Counted from the first letter of the stretch, positions 45,658 through 54,680 are shown. The stretch: DNA of 64,000 bases from Indioceanicola profundi (GCF_003568845.1 NZ_CP030126.1:2507001-2571000); one strand, 5' to 3'. The notes: generated by a model from the letters alone, not told the origin. Translations and numbers: made by a program.

Positions 45658-48552
45658 TCACCTGTCCCCCGGACCGCCTTGATCCTTCTCCTGCCGTCCA
45701 CCCTCCCGCGCCGCCGCCAAAGCGGAGGCCAGGGCGCGGAGCAGATCCTCGACCTGATAAGGCTTGGAGAGCACCTGCACGCCGCCGGCGCGCGCCACAT
45801 CCTCGCTGTAGCCGGTGGTGAGAACGACCGGAAGCCCCGGACGCAGCCGTTGCGCCTCGTGGGCGAGATCGACGCCGCTGAGCCGGCCCGGCATCACCAC
45901 GTCGGAGAAGAGCACGTCCACGCGCGCCCGGCCCGCCAGCAGCGGCAGCGCCTCGTCCGCCGTGGCGACGTGGGCGACCTCGTACCCCACATCCTCCAAC
46001 GCCGCCGCGATTGTCGAGGCTACGACCGGATCGTCCTCCACCAGCAGCACGCGCCCGCTGCCGCGCCCGATGGGCGCAGCGCTGCCGGATACCGCCGCCG
46101 CCGTCCGCGCCGGCGTTCCGGAGCGTCGCATCCACAGGATGACCGTGGTGCCCCTGCCCACCTTGCTCTCGATCCGGGCGGTGCCGCCGGTCTGGCGCGC
46201 CATGCCATAGACCTGCGCCAACCCGAGGCCGGAGCCTTTCCCCAGCTCCTTGGTGGTGAAGAATGGGTCGAACGCCTTGGCCAGAACCTCTGCCGGCATG
46301 CCCTCGCCGGTATCCGCCACCGACAGACGGACGAACTCCCCCGCAAGCCCGATGGGGTTGCCGGGCGGCAGCACCACATTCGCCGCCTCGATCGTCAACT
46401 GGCCGCCGGTCGGCATGGCGTCGCGGGCATTGACGGCCAGATTGATCAGCGCCAGCTCGAACTGGGTGGGGTCCACCTCCACGGGCCAGAGGTCGGGGCC
46501 GAAGGTCGTGCTGACGCCGATATCGGCCCTGAGCGCCCGCTCCAGCAACCCGGACATGCCCAGCACCCGGTCGCGCACGTCGATGGGCTCCGGCCGTAGG
46601 CTTTCGCGCCGGGCGAAGGCCATCAATTGCTGCACCAGCTTGGCGCCCCGCTGAACCGCCTGCTGCCCGGCGTTCAGCAGCGGCTTGACCCTCGGCTCCT
46701 CCGTACGCCGGCCGATCATGGTCAGGCAGCCGCCCAGCGCCTGGAGCAGGTTGTTGAAGTCGTGCGCCACCCCGCCGGTGAGCTGGCCCACCGCTTCCAG
46801 CTTCTGCGCCTGACGCAGATGCTCCTCCGCTTGGCGCAGGGCTGTTTCACGCTCCCGCTCGGCAGTGACGTCGCGCCCCACGGCATGGATCAGGCTTTCA
46901 TCGGGCACCGCGATCCAGGAAATCCAGCGATAGGACCCGTCTTTGTGCCTGTAGCGGTTCTCGAACCGCAGCGTGGTATGGCCCTGAGCCAGCCTTCCCG
47001 CCTCCGCCCTCGTGGCGTCCAGATCGTCGGGATGCACCAGATCGAGGAAGCTGGAGCCGAGAAGCTCGTCCTCATTCCAGCCGAGGAGCGCGGTCCAGGC
47101 CGGGTTCAGGGCGGTGATGGTTGCATCGAACCGGGTCACCAGCATGATGTCGGTGGATAGCCGCCACATGCGGTCGCGGTCGGCCGTGCGCTCCTCCACC
47201 CGGCGTTCCAGCGTGGCGTTCAGCTCCCGCAACGCCTCCTCGGCGCGGTTGCGCTCCGTGGTGTCGTAGCAGACGCCCACCACGCGCGGTCCCTCCTCCG
47301 CTGTGCTCGCGACCATTTCCGCCCGCCGCGCCATCCAGCGCTCCTCGCCCGTATCCGGGCGGACGATACGGTATTCGACATAGCGCAGCCCGTCCGCCGC
47401 AGGTGGACCGGCCCGCAGGGTGGTGAGCTTGGAACGGTCGTCGGGATGGACGATTTCCGCCAGCTTTTCGAGAGCCACCGTCGGCCGCGGTTCGATGCCC
47501 CAGAGGCGGCAGAACTCTTCCGACACCTCCATGGTGCCGTCGCTCCGCAGCTCGAACGTGCCGACGCCGCCGGCCTCCTGCGCCACCCGCAGCCGTTCCT
47601 CGCTGGCGCGCAACGCCTCTTCAGCGCGCTTGGCCTCCGTCACGTCGCTGCCTTCGACGAAGATGCCGGACACCCGGCCGTCCGCGCCTTTGATCGGCTG
47701 GTAGACGAAGGTGACGAACCGCTCCTCCAGCGGGCCGCCGGGGGTGCGCCGGATGGTGATCGGCTCCCCCTGGCCGACGAAGGACTCGCCGGACCGGTAG
47801 ACGCGGTCCAACAGCTCGAAGAAGCCCTGCCCCGCCACTTCGGGCAGCGCCTCGCGCACCGATTCGCCGACCAGGTCGCGCCGGCCGACAAGCTGGTGAT
47901 AGGCGGCATTGGCCAGTTCGAACACATGGTCCGGGCCGTGCAGAACGGCCATGAAGCCGGGCGCCTGCCGGAAAAGTTCGCGGAGATGCTTCCCCTCGGC
48001 GGCGAGCCGGGCATTCGCCTCCCGCAGCTCCGCCTCTGTGGAGCGCAGCCGGCGCTCCGCCAGCACCTTCTCCGTCGTTTCCGTACAGGCGCAGAACATG
48101 CCCATCACCTGCCCGGTCTCGTCGCGGAGCGGGCTGTAGGAGAAGGTGAAGTAAGTTTCCTCCGGATAGCCGTGGCGCACCATCACCAGCGGCAGATTTT
48201 CATGGAAAGAGGCTTGGCCGGCCAGCGCGCGGTCCACCAGCGGCCTGATGTCGTGCCAGATATCCGACCAGACTTCCGCGAAGGGGCGGCCCAGCGCCAT
48301 CGGGTGCTTGGCCCCGAAGATCGGGCGGTAGCCGTCATTGTAGAGGAAGGCCAGCTCCGCCCCCCAGGCCACGAACATCGGGAACTGGGAGCTGAGCATC
48401 AGGCCGACCACCGTGCGCAACGCCGGGGGCCAGCCTTCCGGCGGGCCGAGCGGAGAAGTCGTCCAGTCATGGGCGCGCATGCGCGCGCCCATCTCACCGC
48501 CGCCCATCAGAAAATCGGGACTGCCGGCATCCCCGGCTGGACGGGTTCTCAT
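45658..48552 (-). CDS. Hybrid histidine kinase (four PAS, HisKA, HATPase, receiver)
   Basis: A 964-residue soluble hybrid kinase. The N-terminal sensor (about 20-165, AHDWTTSPLGPP and FVAWGAELAFLYND) is nearly the same module as in the HWE kinase at 12235. Three PAS/PAC domains follow (about 190-310, 320-440 and 460-580), then HisKA with VGQLTGGVAHDFNNLLQ, HATPase with NLAVNARDAM and DTGEGM, and a receiver with VLLVEDDPVVAS and Asp in VLFSDVVMPG. GGVAHDFNNLL is typical of NtrB/CckA-like kinases. A receiver at the end suggests a phosphorelay. The ATG has a weak ribosome-binding site; a start a little downstream is possible. Confidence 0.92.
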   Translation of the reverse strand: MRTRPAGDAGSPDFLMGGGEMGARMRAHDWTTSPLGPPEGWPPALRTVVGLMLSSQFPMFVAWGAELAFLYNDGYRPIFGAKHPMALGRPFAEVWSDIWHDIRPLVDRALAGQASFHENLPLVMVRHGYPEETYFTFSYSPLRDETGQVMGMFCACTETTEKVLAERRLRSTEAELREANARLAAEGKHLRELFRQAPGFMAVLHGPDHVFELANAAYHQLVGRRDLVGESVREALPEVAGQGFFELLDRVYRSGESFVGQGEPITIRRTPGGPLEERFVTFVYQPIKGADGRVSGIFVEGSDVTEAKRAEEALRASEERLRVAQEAGGVGTFELRSDGTMEVSEEFCRLWGIEPRPTVALEKLAEIVHPDDRSKLTTLRAGPPAADGLRYVEYRIVRPDTGEERWMARRAEMVASTAEEGPRVVGVCYDTTERNRAEEALRELNATLERRVEERTADRDRMWRLSTDIMLVTRFDATITALNPAWTALLGWNEDELLGSSFLDLVHPDDLDATRAEAGRLAQGHTTLRFENRYRHKDGSYRWISWIAVPDESLIHAVGRDVTAERERETALRQAEEHLRQAQKLEAVGQLTGGVAHDFNNLLQALGGCLTMIGRRTEEPRVKPLLNAGQQAVQRGAKLVQQLMAFARRESLRPEPIDVRDRVLGMSGLLERALRADIGVSTTFGPDLWPVEVDPTQFELALINLAVNARDAMPTGGQLTIEAANVVLPPGNPIGLAGEFVRLSVADTGEGMPAEVLAKAFDPFFTTKELGKGSGLGLAQVYGMARQTGGTARIESKVGRGTTVILWMRRSGTPARTAAAVSGSAAPIGRGSGRVLLVEDDPVVASTIAAALEDVGYEVAHVATADEALPLLAGRARVDVLFSDVVMPGRLSGVDLAHEAQRLRPGLPVVLTTGYSEDVARAGGVQVLSKPYQVEDLLRALASALAAAREGGRQEKDQGGPGDR

Positions 48553-48840
48553 CCCAGGCTGACCTTTTCCGTACCGTACGCAGCTTCACCGAACGAGCCT
48601 GCCCGGACACCCCTTGCCAAGCAGATTGGCCGCCAGCCGCCGGAAGCGGCCTTCACGACCCATGAAGTCCTGAACGCTTGGGAACGGAAATGGGTGCCGC
48701 AGCGCGGGCTGCCTGACACTCGAGCATAAGGACGGATGCAGTGCGGTACAACGCAAGCAGGCATATCCTTTGGGATTAATCCGTCTTTCCAGGATTTGGA
48801 CCGGTCCAGCGCATCGGATGGGCCGGACCGGTTCCGCGGA
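48553..48840. other. Intergenic region with GGACCGGTCC repeats
   Basis: This 288-base gap carries the promoter side of the minus-strand kinase and the 3' side of the minus-strand aldo/keto reductase. GGACCGGTCC near 48798 and GGACCGGTTCC near 48826 can pair across about 20 bases and form a stem past the reductase stop. No gene is seen. Confidence 0.35.
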
Positions 48841-49668
48841 TCACCTGTCCCAGGCCGGGGCCAGCCCCGCCGGGCTGACGATGCGGCCGTCCGGCCGGGC
48901 AAGCCCGTGGATGGCCGCCATCTCCTCCGCTGACAGCTCGAAGTCGAAGATGGCGAAGTTCTCGGCCGCGCGGGCCTCCCCCACCGTCTTGGACAGGACG
49001 ATCAGGCCGTCCTGCTGCACCACCCAGCGCAGCACGAGCCGGGCGACGCTCTTGCCGTGGCGGGCGGCGATCTCCTTCAGGACCGGGTCGGCCAGGATCT
49101 TGCCGTCGGCCATGGCGTAGTAGGCGGTGACGGACATGCCGGCCTTCCGCGCCGCTTCCAGCACCCTGGTCTGGTCCAGATAGGGATGGTACTCGATCTG
49201 GTTGGTGACGATGGGCGCGTCGCTGAGGCGCACCGCCTCCGCCATCAGGGCGGTGTTGAAGTTGCTGACGCCGATATGGCGCACCTTGCCCGCCGCCTTG
49301 ACCGCGTTCAGCGCCGAAATCTGCTCGGCCAGCGGCACGGCCTCGTTCGGCCAGTGCAGCAGCAGCAGATCCACATAGTCGGTGCGGAGCTTGCGCAGGC
49401 TCTCATCCACCGACGCCAGGAAGTCGTCATGGCGGTACTTGTCCACCCATACCTTGGTGGTCAGGAAGATGTCGCCGCGCTTGACCCCGCTGGCCTGGAT
49501 GCCCTCCCCGACCTGGGCCTCGTTGCCGTAGATCTGGGCGGTGTCGATGTGGCGGTAGCCGAGGGACAGGACATGCGGCACCATCCGCAGCACATCCTCC
49601 CCGCCGACGCGGAAGGTGCCGTAGCCGATGGCCGGGATCTGCGCGCCGTTGGCGGATACCATATGCAT
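48841..49668 (-). CDS. Aldo/keto reductase, 2,5-diketogluconate reductase (DkgA/B)-like
   Basis: A 275-residue NADPH-dependent reductase with the full catalytic tetrad: Asp and Tyr in HIDTAQIYGNE, Lys in LTTKVWV and His in LLLHWPN; the strand GKVRHIGVSNFN and the cofactor segment VLSKTVGEARAAEN follow. DkgA/B-type enzymes reduce 2,5-diketo-D-gluconate, methylglyoxal and other aldehydes in the cytosol. GGAGA six bases before the ATG decides the start. It follows the MFS gene by 72 bases on the same strand, with a divergent LysR gene beyond, a typical stress-inducible carbonyl reductase plus efflux unit. Confidence 0.94.
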   Translation of the reverse strand: MHMVSANGAQIPAIGYGTFRVGGEDVLRMVPHVLSLGYRHIDTAQIYGNEAQVGEGIQASGVKRGDIFLTTKVWVDKYRHDDFLASVDESLRKLRTDYVDLLLLHWPNEAVPLAEQISALNAVKAAGKVRHIGVSNFNTALMAEAVRLSDAPIVTNQIEYHPYLDQTRVLEAARKAGMSVTAYYAMADGKILADPVLKEIAARHGKSVARLVLRWVVQQDGLIVLSKTVGEARAAENFAIFDFELSAEEMAAIHGLARPDGRIVSPAGLAPAWDR

Positions 49669-49740
49669 TGAACTCTCCTTTCCATCCCTGGAACCCCGAT
49701 GGTCCCAGGGATAGCCGTATGAAATCGGATTGAACAGGGA

Positions 49741-50916
49741 TCAGGCCGCCTGAAGGGCCGGCCGCCGGTCCAGCGCGCCGCTCCACAGCGTCAGGACCAG
49801 CCCGCCCAGGACGAACAGCCCACCCACCCAGGGCGTTGCCGCCATGCCGAGCGGAGAGGCCACCACCTGACCGCCGAAGAAGGCGCCGGCGGCGATGCCG
49901 AGGTTGAAGGCCGCAATGTTCAGGGCGGAGGCGACATCCACCGCGCCCGGCGAATGGCGCTGGGCCAACTGCACAACATAGAGCTGGAGGCCGGGCACGT
50001 TGGCGAAGGCCAGGGCCCCCATGAAGGCCAGCGTGATCAGGGCCGGGATCTTGGCCGATGCCGTGAAGGTGAAGACGAACAGCACCAGCGCCTGCAGCGC
50101 GAACAGCCAGACCAGGGCGCGGACGGGATTCCGGTTGGCGAGCTTGCCCCCCACCATGTTGCCCACCGCGATGGCTGCGCCGTAGAGCACCAGGACCAGG
50201 CTGACCGTGCTGTTGGAGAAGCCGGTGATGGTTTCCAGGATCGGGGCCAGATAGGTGAAGGCGACGAAGGTGCCGCCATAGCCCAGCGCCGTGATGGCGA
50301 AGGCCAGCAGCAGGCGCGGCTGGTCCAGTACCCGGACCTGGTTGCCCAGGCTGGCCGGGGCCGGCTGGCTGAGCTTGCCCGGCACCAGGGCGGCGACGCC
50401 GATCCCGCCGATCACGCCCAGCGCGGAGACGGCCAGGAAGGTGGCGCGCCAGCCGAAATTCTGCCCGATCCAGGTGCCCAGCGGCACGCCGGTGACGATG
50501 GCGATGGTCAGGCCGGAGAACATCATGGCGATGGCGGAAGCGCGCCGGTCCTCCGGCACCAGATCGGCGGCGATGGTGGCGCCGACGGAGAAGAAGACGC
50601 CGTGCGCGAAGGCGCTGAGCACCCGTGCGACCAGCAGGATTTCATAGTTCGGGGCGAAGCCGGCCAGCAGGTTGCCGGCCACGAACAGCCCCATGAGGCC
50701 GAGCAGCAGCGGCTTGCGCCGGAACCGGCCGGTGAGCGCCGTCAGCACCGGGGCGCCGAAGGTGACGCCAAGCGCGTAGATGCTGACGATCAGGCCGGCA
50801 AGCGGCAGGGTGATGTTCAAATCTTGGGCCACGGTGGGCAGCAGGCCGACGATCACGAACTCCGTGGTTCCGATCGCATAGGCGCTGATGGCCAGGGCCA
50901 ATAAGGCGAGAGGCAT
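49741..50916 (-). CDS. MFS transporter, AraJ/YdhP-like drug or sugar efflux
   Basis: A 391-residue transporter with twelve membrane segments. It starts PLALLALAISAYAIGTTEFVIVGLLP, the usual first helix of the DHA1 arabinose-efflux group, with the family-A loop motif GRFRRKPLLLGLMG between helices 2 and 3. These carriers move sugars, drugs or small metabolites out with proton exchange. The ATG at 50916 has GGAGT seven bases upstream; GTG at 50925 is possible. It is divergent from LysR and upstream of the aldo/keto reductase. The transported compound is unknown. Confidence 0.93.
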   Translation of the reverse strand: MPLALLALAISAYAIGTTEFVIVGLLPTVAQDLNITLPLAGLIVSIYALGVTFGAPVLTALTGRFRRKPLLLGLMGLFVAGNLLAGFAPNYEILLVARVLSAFAHGVFFSVGATIAADLVPEDRRASAIAMMFSGLTIAIVTGVPLGTWIGQNFGWRATFLAVSALGVIGGIGVAALVPGKLSQPAPASLGNQVRVLDQPRLLLAFAITALGYGGTFVAFTYLAPILETITGFSNSTVSLVLVLYGAAIAVGNMVGGKLANRNPVRALVWLFALQALVLFVFTFTASAKIPALITLAFMGALAFANVPGLQLYVVQLAQRHSPGAVDVASALNIAAFNLGIAAGAFFGGQVVASPLGMAATPWVGGLFVLGGLVLTLWSGALDRRPALQAA

Positions 50917-50957
50917 GGAAATCACTCCAACTGTGCAGGCCCATGAGATGCGCCATC

Positions 50958-50974
50958 ATTCCGCTGGCGGGAAT
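50958..50974. promoter_or_regulatory. LysR-type operator candidate (ATTCC-N7-GGAAT)
   Basis: A dyad ATTCCGCTGGCGGGAAT lies mid-way between the divergent MFS and LysR genes; it contains T-N11-A at 50960-50972, the LysR rule. A second dyad CTTGTC-N7-GACAAG is at 50995-51013, close to the lysR start. Confidence 0.5.
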
Positions 50975-51021
50975 ACCGTCCAGTTTCCTATCATCTTGTC
51001 CACCAGTGACAAGGTGGCCTG

Positions 51022-51921
51022 ATGAGCGATACCCGCGCCTGGGAGATGAGGGTGTTCCTGCGCGTCGTTGCCCGCGGCAGCTTCAGTGCCGCGGGGCGGG
51101 AACTGGGCATGACGCCCTCCTCCACCGCCAAGCTGATCACCCGGCTGGAGGACCGGCTGGGCGTGCGGCTGGTCGAGCGGTCGACCCGGCATCTGCGCCT
51201 GACGGCCGAGGGCGAACTCTACCGGGACCGGGCGGAGGGGCTGCTGGAGGAGCTGGACGCGCTGGAGGTGGAGGTGGCGGGCGGTGCGCGCTCCCCCTCC
51301 GGGCTGATCCGCATCAATGTGTCGGTGCCCTTCGGCCGGCACTGCCTGCTGCCGCTGCTGCCCGCCTTCCGGGAAGCCTATCCGGACATCCGGCTGGACC
51401 TCGGCCTGACGGACGAGATCGTGGATCTGTATTCGGCCCAGGTCGACATCGCCTTCCGCACCGGCAAGATGCCGGATTCGGCGCTGCTGTCCGTGCGGCT
51501 GGGCGATGTGCGCCGGCGGATCGTGGCCTCCCCCGACTATCTGGCGCGCAGGGGCACGCCGCGCACGGCCGCCGACCTGGAGCATCACGAGTGCCTGGGC
51601 TTCAACTTCCGCCGGGCCGCCGCCGTCTGGCCGTTGCAGGCCGGCGGGCGGCTGGTGAACCGGGAGGTGCATGGGCACATCGTCGCCAACAATGGGGAGA
51701 CCGTGCGCCACCTGGCGGTGCTGGGGCTTGGACTGGCGCGGCTGGCGGAGTTTCATGTGCGCGCGGATCTGGAGTCCGGTCGGCTGGTCAGCGTGCTGGA
51801 CGACACGCTGGTGGACAGCGAGGAGATCCACGCCCTCTATATCGGGCGGGAGCGCGCACCCCGGCGCATCCAGGCCTTCCTGGATTTCATGACGCCGCGG
51901 CTGCGGGCATTGCTTGCCTAA
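51022..51921 (+). CDS. LysR-family regulator
   Basis: A 299-residue LysR-type protein. The winged helix (about 5-62) has FLRVVARGSFSAAGRELGMTPSSTAKLITRLEDRLGVRLVERSTRHLRLTAEG, and the effector-binding domain follows with LPLLPAFREAYPDIRLDLGLTDEIVDLYSAQVDIAFR. It is divergent from the MFS and aldo/keto reductase genes by 105 bases, where two dyads lie, so it most likely controls them. The inducer is unknown. It ends nine bases before the end of the convergent ohrR. Confidence 0.94.
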   Translation: MSDTRAWEMRVFLRVVARGSFSAAGRELGMTPSSTAKLITRLEDRLGVRLVERSTRHLRLTAEGELYRDRAEGLLEELDALEVEVAGGARSPSGLIRINVSVPFGRHCLLPLLPAFREAYPDIRLDLGLTDEIVDLYSAQVDIAFRTGKMPDSALLSVRLGDVRRRIVASPDYLARRGTPRTAADLEHHECLGFNFRRAAAVWPLQAGGRLVNREVHGHIVANNGETVRHLAVLGLGLARLAEFHVRADLESGRLVSVLDDTLVDSEEIHALYIGRERAPRRIQAFLDFMTPRLRALLA

Positions 51922-51930
51922 AGGCGCCGA

Positions 51931-52410
51931 TCAGCGGAGGTCGAGCTTCCGCTCCGCATCCTCGAGGGCGAGGCGGAGGCGCTTCAAATCCTCCCGCAGC
52001 TCCCCCAGCTCCGGCAGGGTGCGGCCGGACGCGGCCAGCACATGGCTCGGCACCGCCTGCGCCTTGCCCTTCAGCGATTTGCCCTCGGGCGTCAGATTGA
52101 TGCGCACAATGCGCTCATCCGCCGGATCGCGCGACCGCCGGACCAGCCCCTGGCTTTCCAGCCGCTTCAGCAGCGGGGTCAGCGTGCCGCTGTCCAGGCC
52201 CAGCCTCTCCCCCAACTGCTTCACGGCGCAGCCCTCCTCCTCCCACAGCACCAGCATGACCAGGTACTGCGGATAGGTGAGCCCCAGCTCCTCCAGGATC
52301 GGCCGGTAGACGCGCGTCATCGCATGCTGCGCCGAATAAAGGGCAAAGCAGACCTGGTTGGACAGAAGCAGCGGATCGTTCCGGTCGGAGGGCATGTCGG
52401 TCGGGGTCAT
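51931..52410 (-). CDS. ohrR: MarR-family peroxide sensor OhrR
   Basis: A 159-residue MarR-type regulator. It has the OhrR signature: reactive Cys in LSNQVCFALYSAQ near the N-terminus, TYPQYLVMLVLWEEEGCAVKQLGERLGLDSGTLTPLLKRLE as the DNA-binding part, and DERIVRINLT in the wing. The sensing Cys is oxidised by organic hydroperoxides, which releases the protein from DNA and turns on ohr. AGGA eight bases before the ATG at 52410 decides the start. It is downstream of ohr, with a strong hairpin between. Confidence 0.95.
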   Translation of the reverse strand: MTPTDMPSDRNDPLLLSNQVCFALYSAQHAMTRVYRPILEELGLTYPQYLVMLVLWEEEGCAVKQLGERLGLDSGTLTPLLKRLESQGLVRRSRDPADERIVRINLTPEGKSLKGKAQAVPSHVLAASGRTLPELGELREDLKRLRLALEDAERKLDLR

Positions 52411-52432
52411 GGCGGGGTCCTTAATCAATAAC

Positions 52433-52464
52433 GCGCGATCCCCCGGCTTTCCAGGGGATCGCGC
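52433..52464 (-). terminator. Hairpin between ohr and ohrR
   Basis: A perfect 11-bp stem (GCGCGATCCCC with its complement) and a ten-base loop lie 36 bases past the ohr stop on the minus strand, followed by GTTATTGATTAA. It probably attenuates read-through into ohrR. Confidence 0.6.
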
Positions 52465-52499
52465 AATATGGAACCGCGCAGGAGCTGCAGGGTCGCGGG

Positions 52500-52919
52500 T
52501 CAGGCGATGGTGGTCGTCACCTGGATGTTACCCTTGGTGGCATGGCTGTAGGGGCAGACGCGGTGGGCGCGGGCCACCAGCTCCTCCGCCTGGGCGCGGT
52601 CCACGCCGGGCAGGTTGACGGTGAGGTCCACGGCAAGACCGAAACCCTCGCCATCATCGCGCGGGCCGATGCCGACCTGGGCGGTCACGGTCACGTCGGC
52701 CGGCACGGCGATCTTGTCGCGGGCGCCAACGAATTTCAGCGCGCCGATGAAGCAGGCGGAATAGCCGGCGGCGAACAGCTGCTCGGGGTTCGTGGCCCCG
52801 CCCTTGCCGCCCAGCTCCTTGGGCGTGGCGAGGGCGACGGAGAGCAGCCCGTCATCGGTCACGGCGCGGCCGTCCCGGCCTCCGGTGGCGGTCGCGGTGG
52901 TGGAGTAGAGGGTCTTCAT
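52500..52919 (-). CDS. ohr: Organic hydroperoxide resistance protein Ohr
   Basis: A 139-residue OsmC-fold thiol peroxidase of typical Ohr length. The peroxidatic Cys is in [12 protein letters not shown] and the resolving Cys in [12 protein letters not shown]; a conserved Arg and Glu of the active site lie in the N-terminal half (GGRDGR and NPEQLF regions). Ohr reduces fatty-acid and other organic hydroperoxides with lipoyl-bearing proteins as donors. The upstream gap to the small periplasmic protein is 83 bases with no obvious operator, so it may be transcribed with the genes before it. Confidence 0.97.
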   Translation of the reverse strand: MKTLYSTTATATGGRDGRAVTDDGLLSVALATPKELGGKGGATNPEQLFAAGYSACFIGALKFVGARDKIAVPADVTVTAQVGIGPRDDGEGFGLAVDLTVNLPGVDRAQAEELVARAHRVCPYSHATKGNIQVTTTIA

Positions 52920-53002
52920 GGCTTCATTCCTTCCCAGGTGCGGCGACCGCAGCCGCCGCGTTGCAGGATCGAGGTTCGAACAGGGGATCGGGGGGCGGGC
53001 GG

Positions 53003-53287
53003 TCAGCGGGCTTCGGCGATCTGGGCGGAGGTGTTCACCGCCGCTTCGATCTCATCCCGGGCCAGCCGCTGCCACGCGCTGGAGAGGACCTGGTCGCCTG
53101 CGGTCTCGGCCGCGTCGGCGTTCTTCAGCAGGTTCTCAATGCGGCTGCGGGCTTCCGCGGGGATGGAGGTCGGCACGGAGGCCGCGGCCTGGACGGCGTT
53201 GGCGCTGTCCTGCACCGGGACGGAGGTTTCGGCGAAGGCCGGGCCGGAGATCAAGATGGCGGCGGCGATCAGGGCATTGCGGATCAT
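53003..53287 (-). CDS. Small periplasmic protein, function unknown
   Basis: A 94-residue protein with a Sec signal ([19 protein letters not shown]). The mature part is a Ser/Ala-rich helical segment (about 30-90) with no cysteine. The ATG at 53287 is preceded by AGGA about nine bases away; an upstream ATG would add a non-signal N-terminus. It lies between an exported esterase gene and ohr on the same strand, 89 bases after the esterase stop. No family recognised. Confidence 0.7.
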   Translation of the reverse strand: MIRNALIAAAILISGPAFAETSVPVQDSANAVQAAASVPTSIPAEARSRIENLLKNADAAETAGDQVLSSAWQRLARDEIEAAVNTSAQIAEAR

Positions 53288-53376
53288 GGCTTGGTTTCCT
53301 TCTCGGATGGGTATGGTCGGGATCGGTGGCCCGGCGGCATCCGCCGGGCGCACCCTGGTGGGGAAATCGGTCGTGG

Positions 53377-54393
53377 TTACCTGGCGAGGGCGGATTTCAG
53401 CGCGGCCCCGGCCTGGGCGATGGCGCCCTTGGCGGCGGGCGTGTCGGCCAGCGCGTTCAGCATCACGAAGTCGTGGATGGTGCCGTTGTAGCGGGTGGAG
53501 GTGACCGTCACGCCGGCCTGGGCCAGCTTGGCGGCATAGGCCTCCCCCTCATCCCGCAGGACATCGTTCTCGGCGACGATGACGGTGGCCTCCGGCAGGC
53601 CCTTCAACTGCTCCACGCTGGCCTTCAGCGGGAAGGCGGTGGGCTCGTTCCGGGACGCCTCGGGGTAGTTGGCGTCGATGAAGTAGTGCATGGCCTTCGT
53701 GGTCAGCCACGGCCCGTCGGCGAAGCGGGTATAGGAGCCGTTCTCCGACACATCGTCCGTCACCGGGTAGAACAGCACCTGGTGCCGGAACGCCGGCCCC
53801 TTGCGGCTCTTGGCCAGCAAGGTCACCGCGGCGGCCATGTTGCCGCCGGCGCTGTCGCCGGCCACCGCGATGCGGGAGCCGTCGAGCTTCAGCTTGGCCC
53901 CATGCTGGGCCACATAGTTCGCGGCGGCGTAGGCCTGCTCGATATTGTCGGGGTACTTCACCTCCGGCGCCCGGTCGTAATCGACGAAGACCACGGCGGC
54001 ATTGGCGGCGGCGGACAGCTCACGGATCAGGTGGTCATGGGTGTTCCGGTCGCCCAGCACCCAGCCGCCGCCATGATAGTACAGGACCACCGGCAGCGTG
54101 CCCTTGGCCCCTTCCGGCCGGACGATGCGCACCTTCACGCTTCCGGTCGGGCCGACGGGGAAGCTGGTATCCTCCACCGTGGTGGCGGCGCTGGGGATCG
54201 CGGAGGACTGGGCGCCGGCGAGGACCTTGCGGGCATCCTCGTAGCTCAGCGTGTAGATCGGGGCCAGGTCGGCCTTGGCGAGCTGGTCGATGAAGGCCTG
54301 GGTCTTGGGCTCCAGCACCGGCTCCGCCGCGAAGGCGGGAGTGGCGGCGGTGAGCAGTGCGGCGGCGGAAACACCGGCGAGAATCTTGTTCAT
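53377..54393 (-). CDS. Exported alpha/beta-hydrolase of the HSL-type esterase family
   Basis: A 338-residue esterase with a Sec signal (NKILAGVSAAALLTAATPAFA). It has the hormone-sensitive-lipase oxyanion motif YYHGGGWVLGD, the nucleophile elbow VAGDSAGGNMA, an acid in AENDVLRDEG and a histidine in GTIHDFVML. It cuts short or medium ester chains in the periplasm. GGAGGA stands four bases before the ATG. It is the first gene in a minus-strand series leading to ohr and ohrR, and two ATTGCGC-type dyads lie upstream, suggesting peroxide control of the whole set. Confidence 0.93.
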   Translation of the reverse strand: MNKILAGVSAAALLTAATPAFAAEPVLEPKTQAFIDQLAKADLAPIYTLSYEDARKVLAGAQSSAIPSAATTVEDTSFPVGPTGSVKVRIVRPEGAKGTLPVVLYYHGGGWVLGDRNTHDHLIRELSAAANAAVVFVDYDRAPEVKYPDNIEQAYAAANYVAQHGAKLKLDGSRIAVAGDSAGGNMAAAVTLLAKSRKGPAFRHQVLFYPVTDDVSENGSYTRFADGPWLTTKAMHYFIDANYPEASRNEPTAFPLKASVEQLKGLPEATVIVAENDVLRDEGEAYAAKLAQAGVTVTSTRYNGTIHDFVMLNALADTPAAKGAIAQAGAALKSALAR

Positions 54394-54480
54394 CTTTTCC
54401 TCCTGTCGCTTGGACGGGCGCCCCTCGGGGCTTCCCTGGACCGGTCCGCAGGATGGCGTGGCCGTTCGGTGAGAGGAAAG

Positions 54481-54541
54481 ATTGCGCACAATTCGATTGA
54501 CGGCAAGCTATTTGATCGAGCGCAGTTGTATTGCGCGCAAT
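54481..54541. promoter_or_regulatory. Two MarR/OhrR-like dyads upstream of the esterase-ohr series
   Basis: ATTGCGCACAAT (54481-54492) and the perfect palindrome ATTGCGCGCAAT (54530-54541) lie about 90 and 140 bases before the esterase start. Their likeness and even spacing suggest binding by one dimeric regulator; ohrR at the end of the series is the nearest candidate. The half-site GCGCAAT recurs between ohr and ohrR at 52461-52467. Confidence 0.5.
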
Positions 54542-54607
54542 GCATCTGGCGAATGGCTGCTGGTCCGGCGCTTGCTTCGCGCGCGACCGCGGACGGACGG
54601 CTCTTCC

Positions 54608-54653
54608 AAAATGATCAGGGCCGGCGGGAATATCCGATTCCCGCCGGCCCTGA
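54608..54653 (-). terminator. Rho-independent terminator of the FMN reductase gene
   Basis: A perfect 17-bp stem (arm TCAGGGCCGGCGGGAAT) with a five-base loop lies 28 bases past the FMN reductase stop on the minus strand; the end of the stem is followed by TCATTTT. Confidence 0.85.
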
Positions 54654-54680
54654 GCCGCTACCGCACTGGAAAATCGATGC

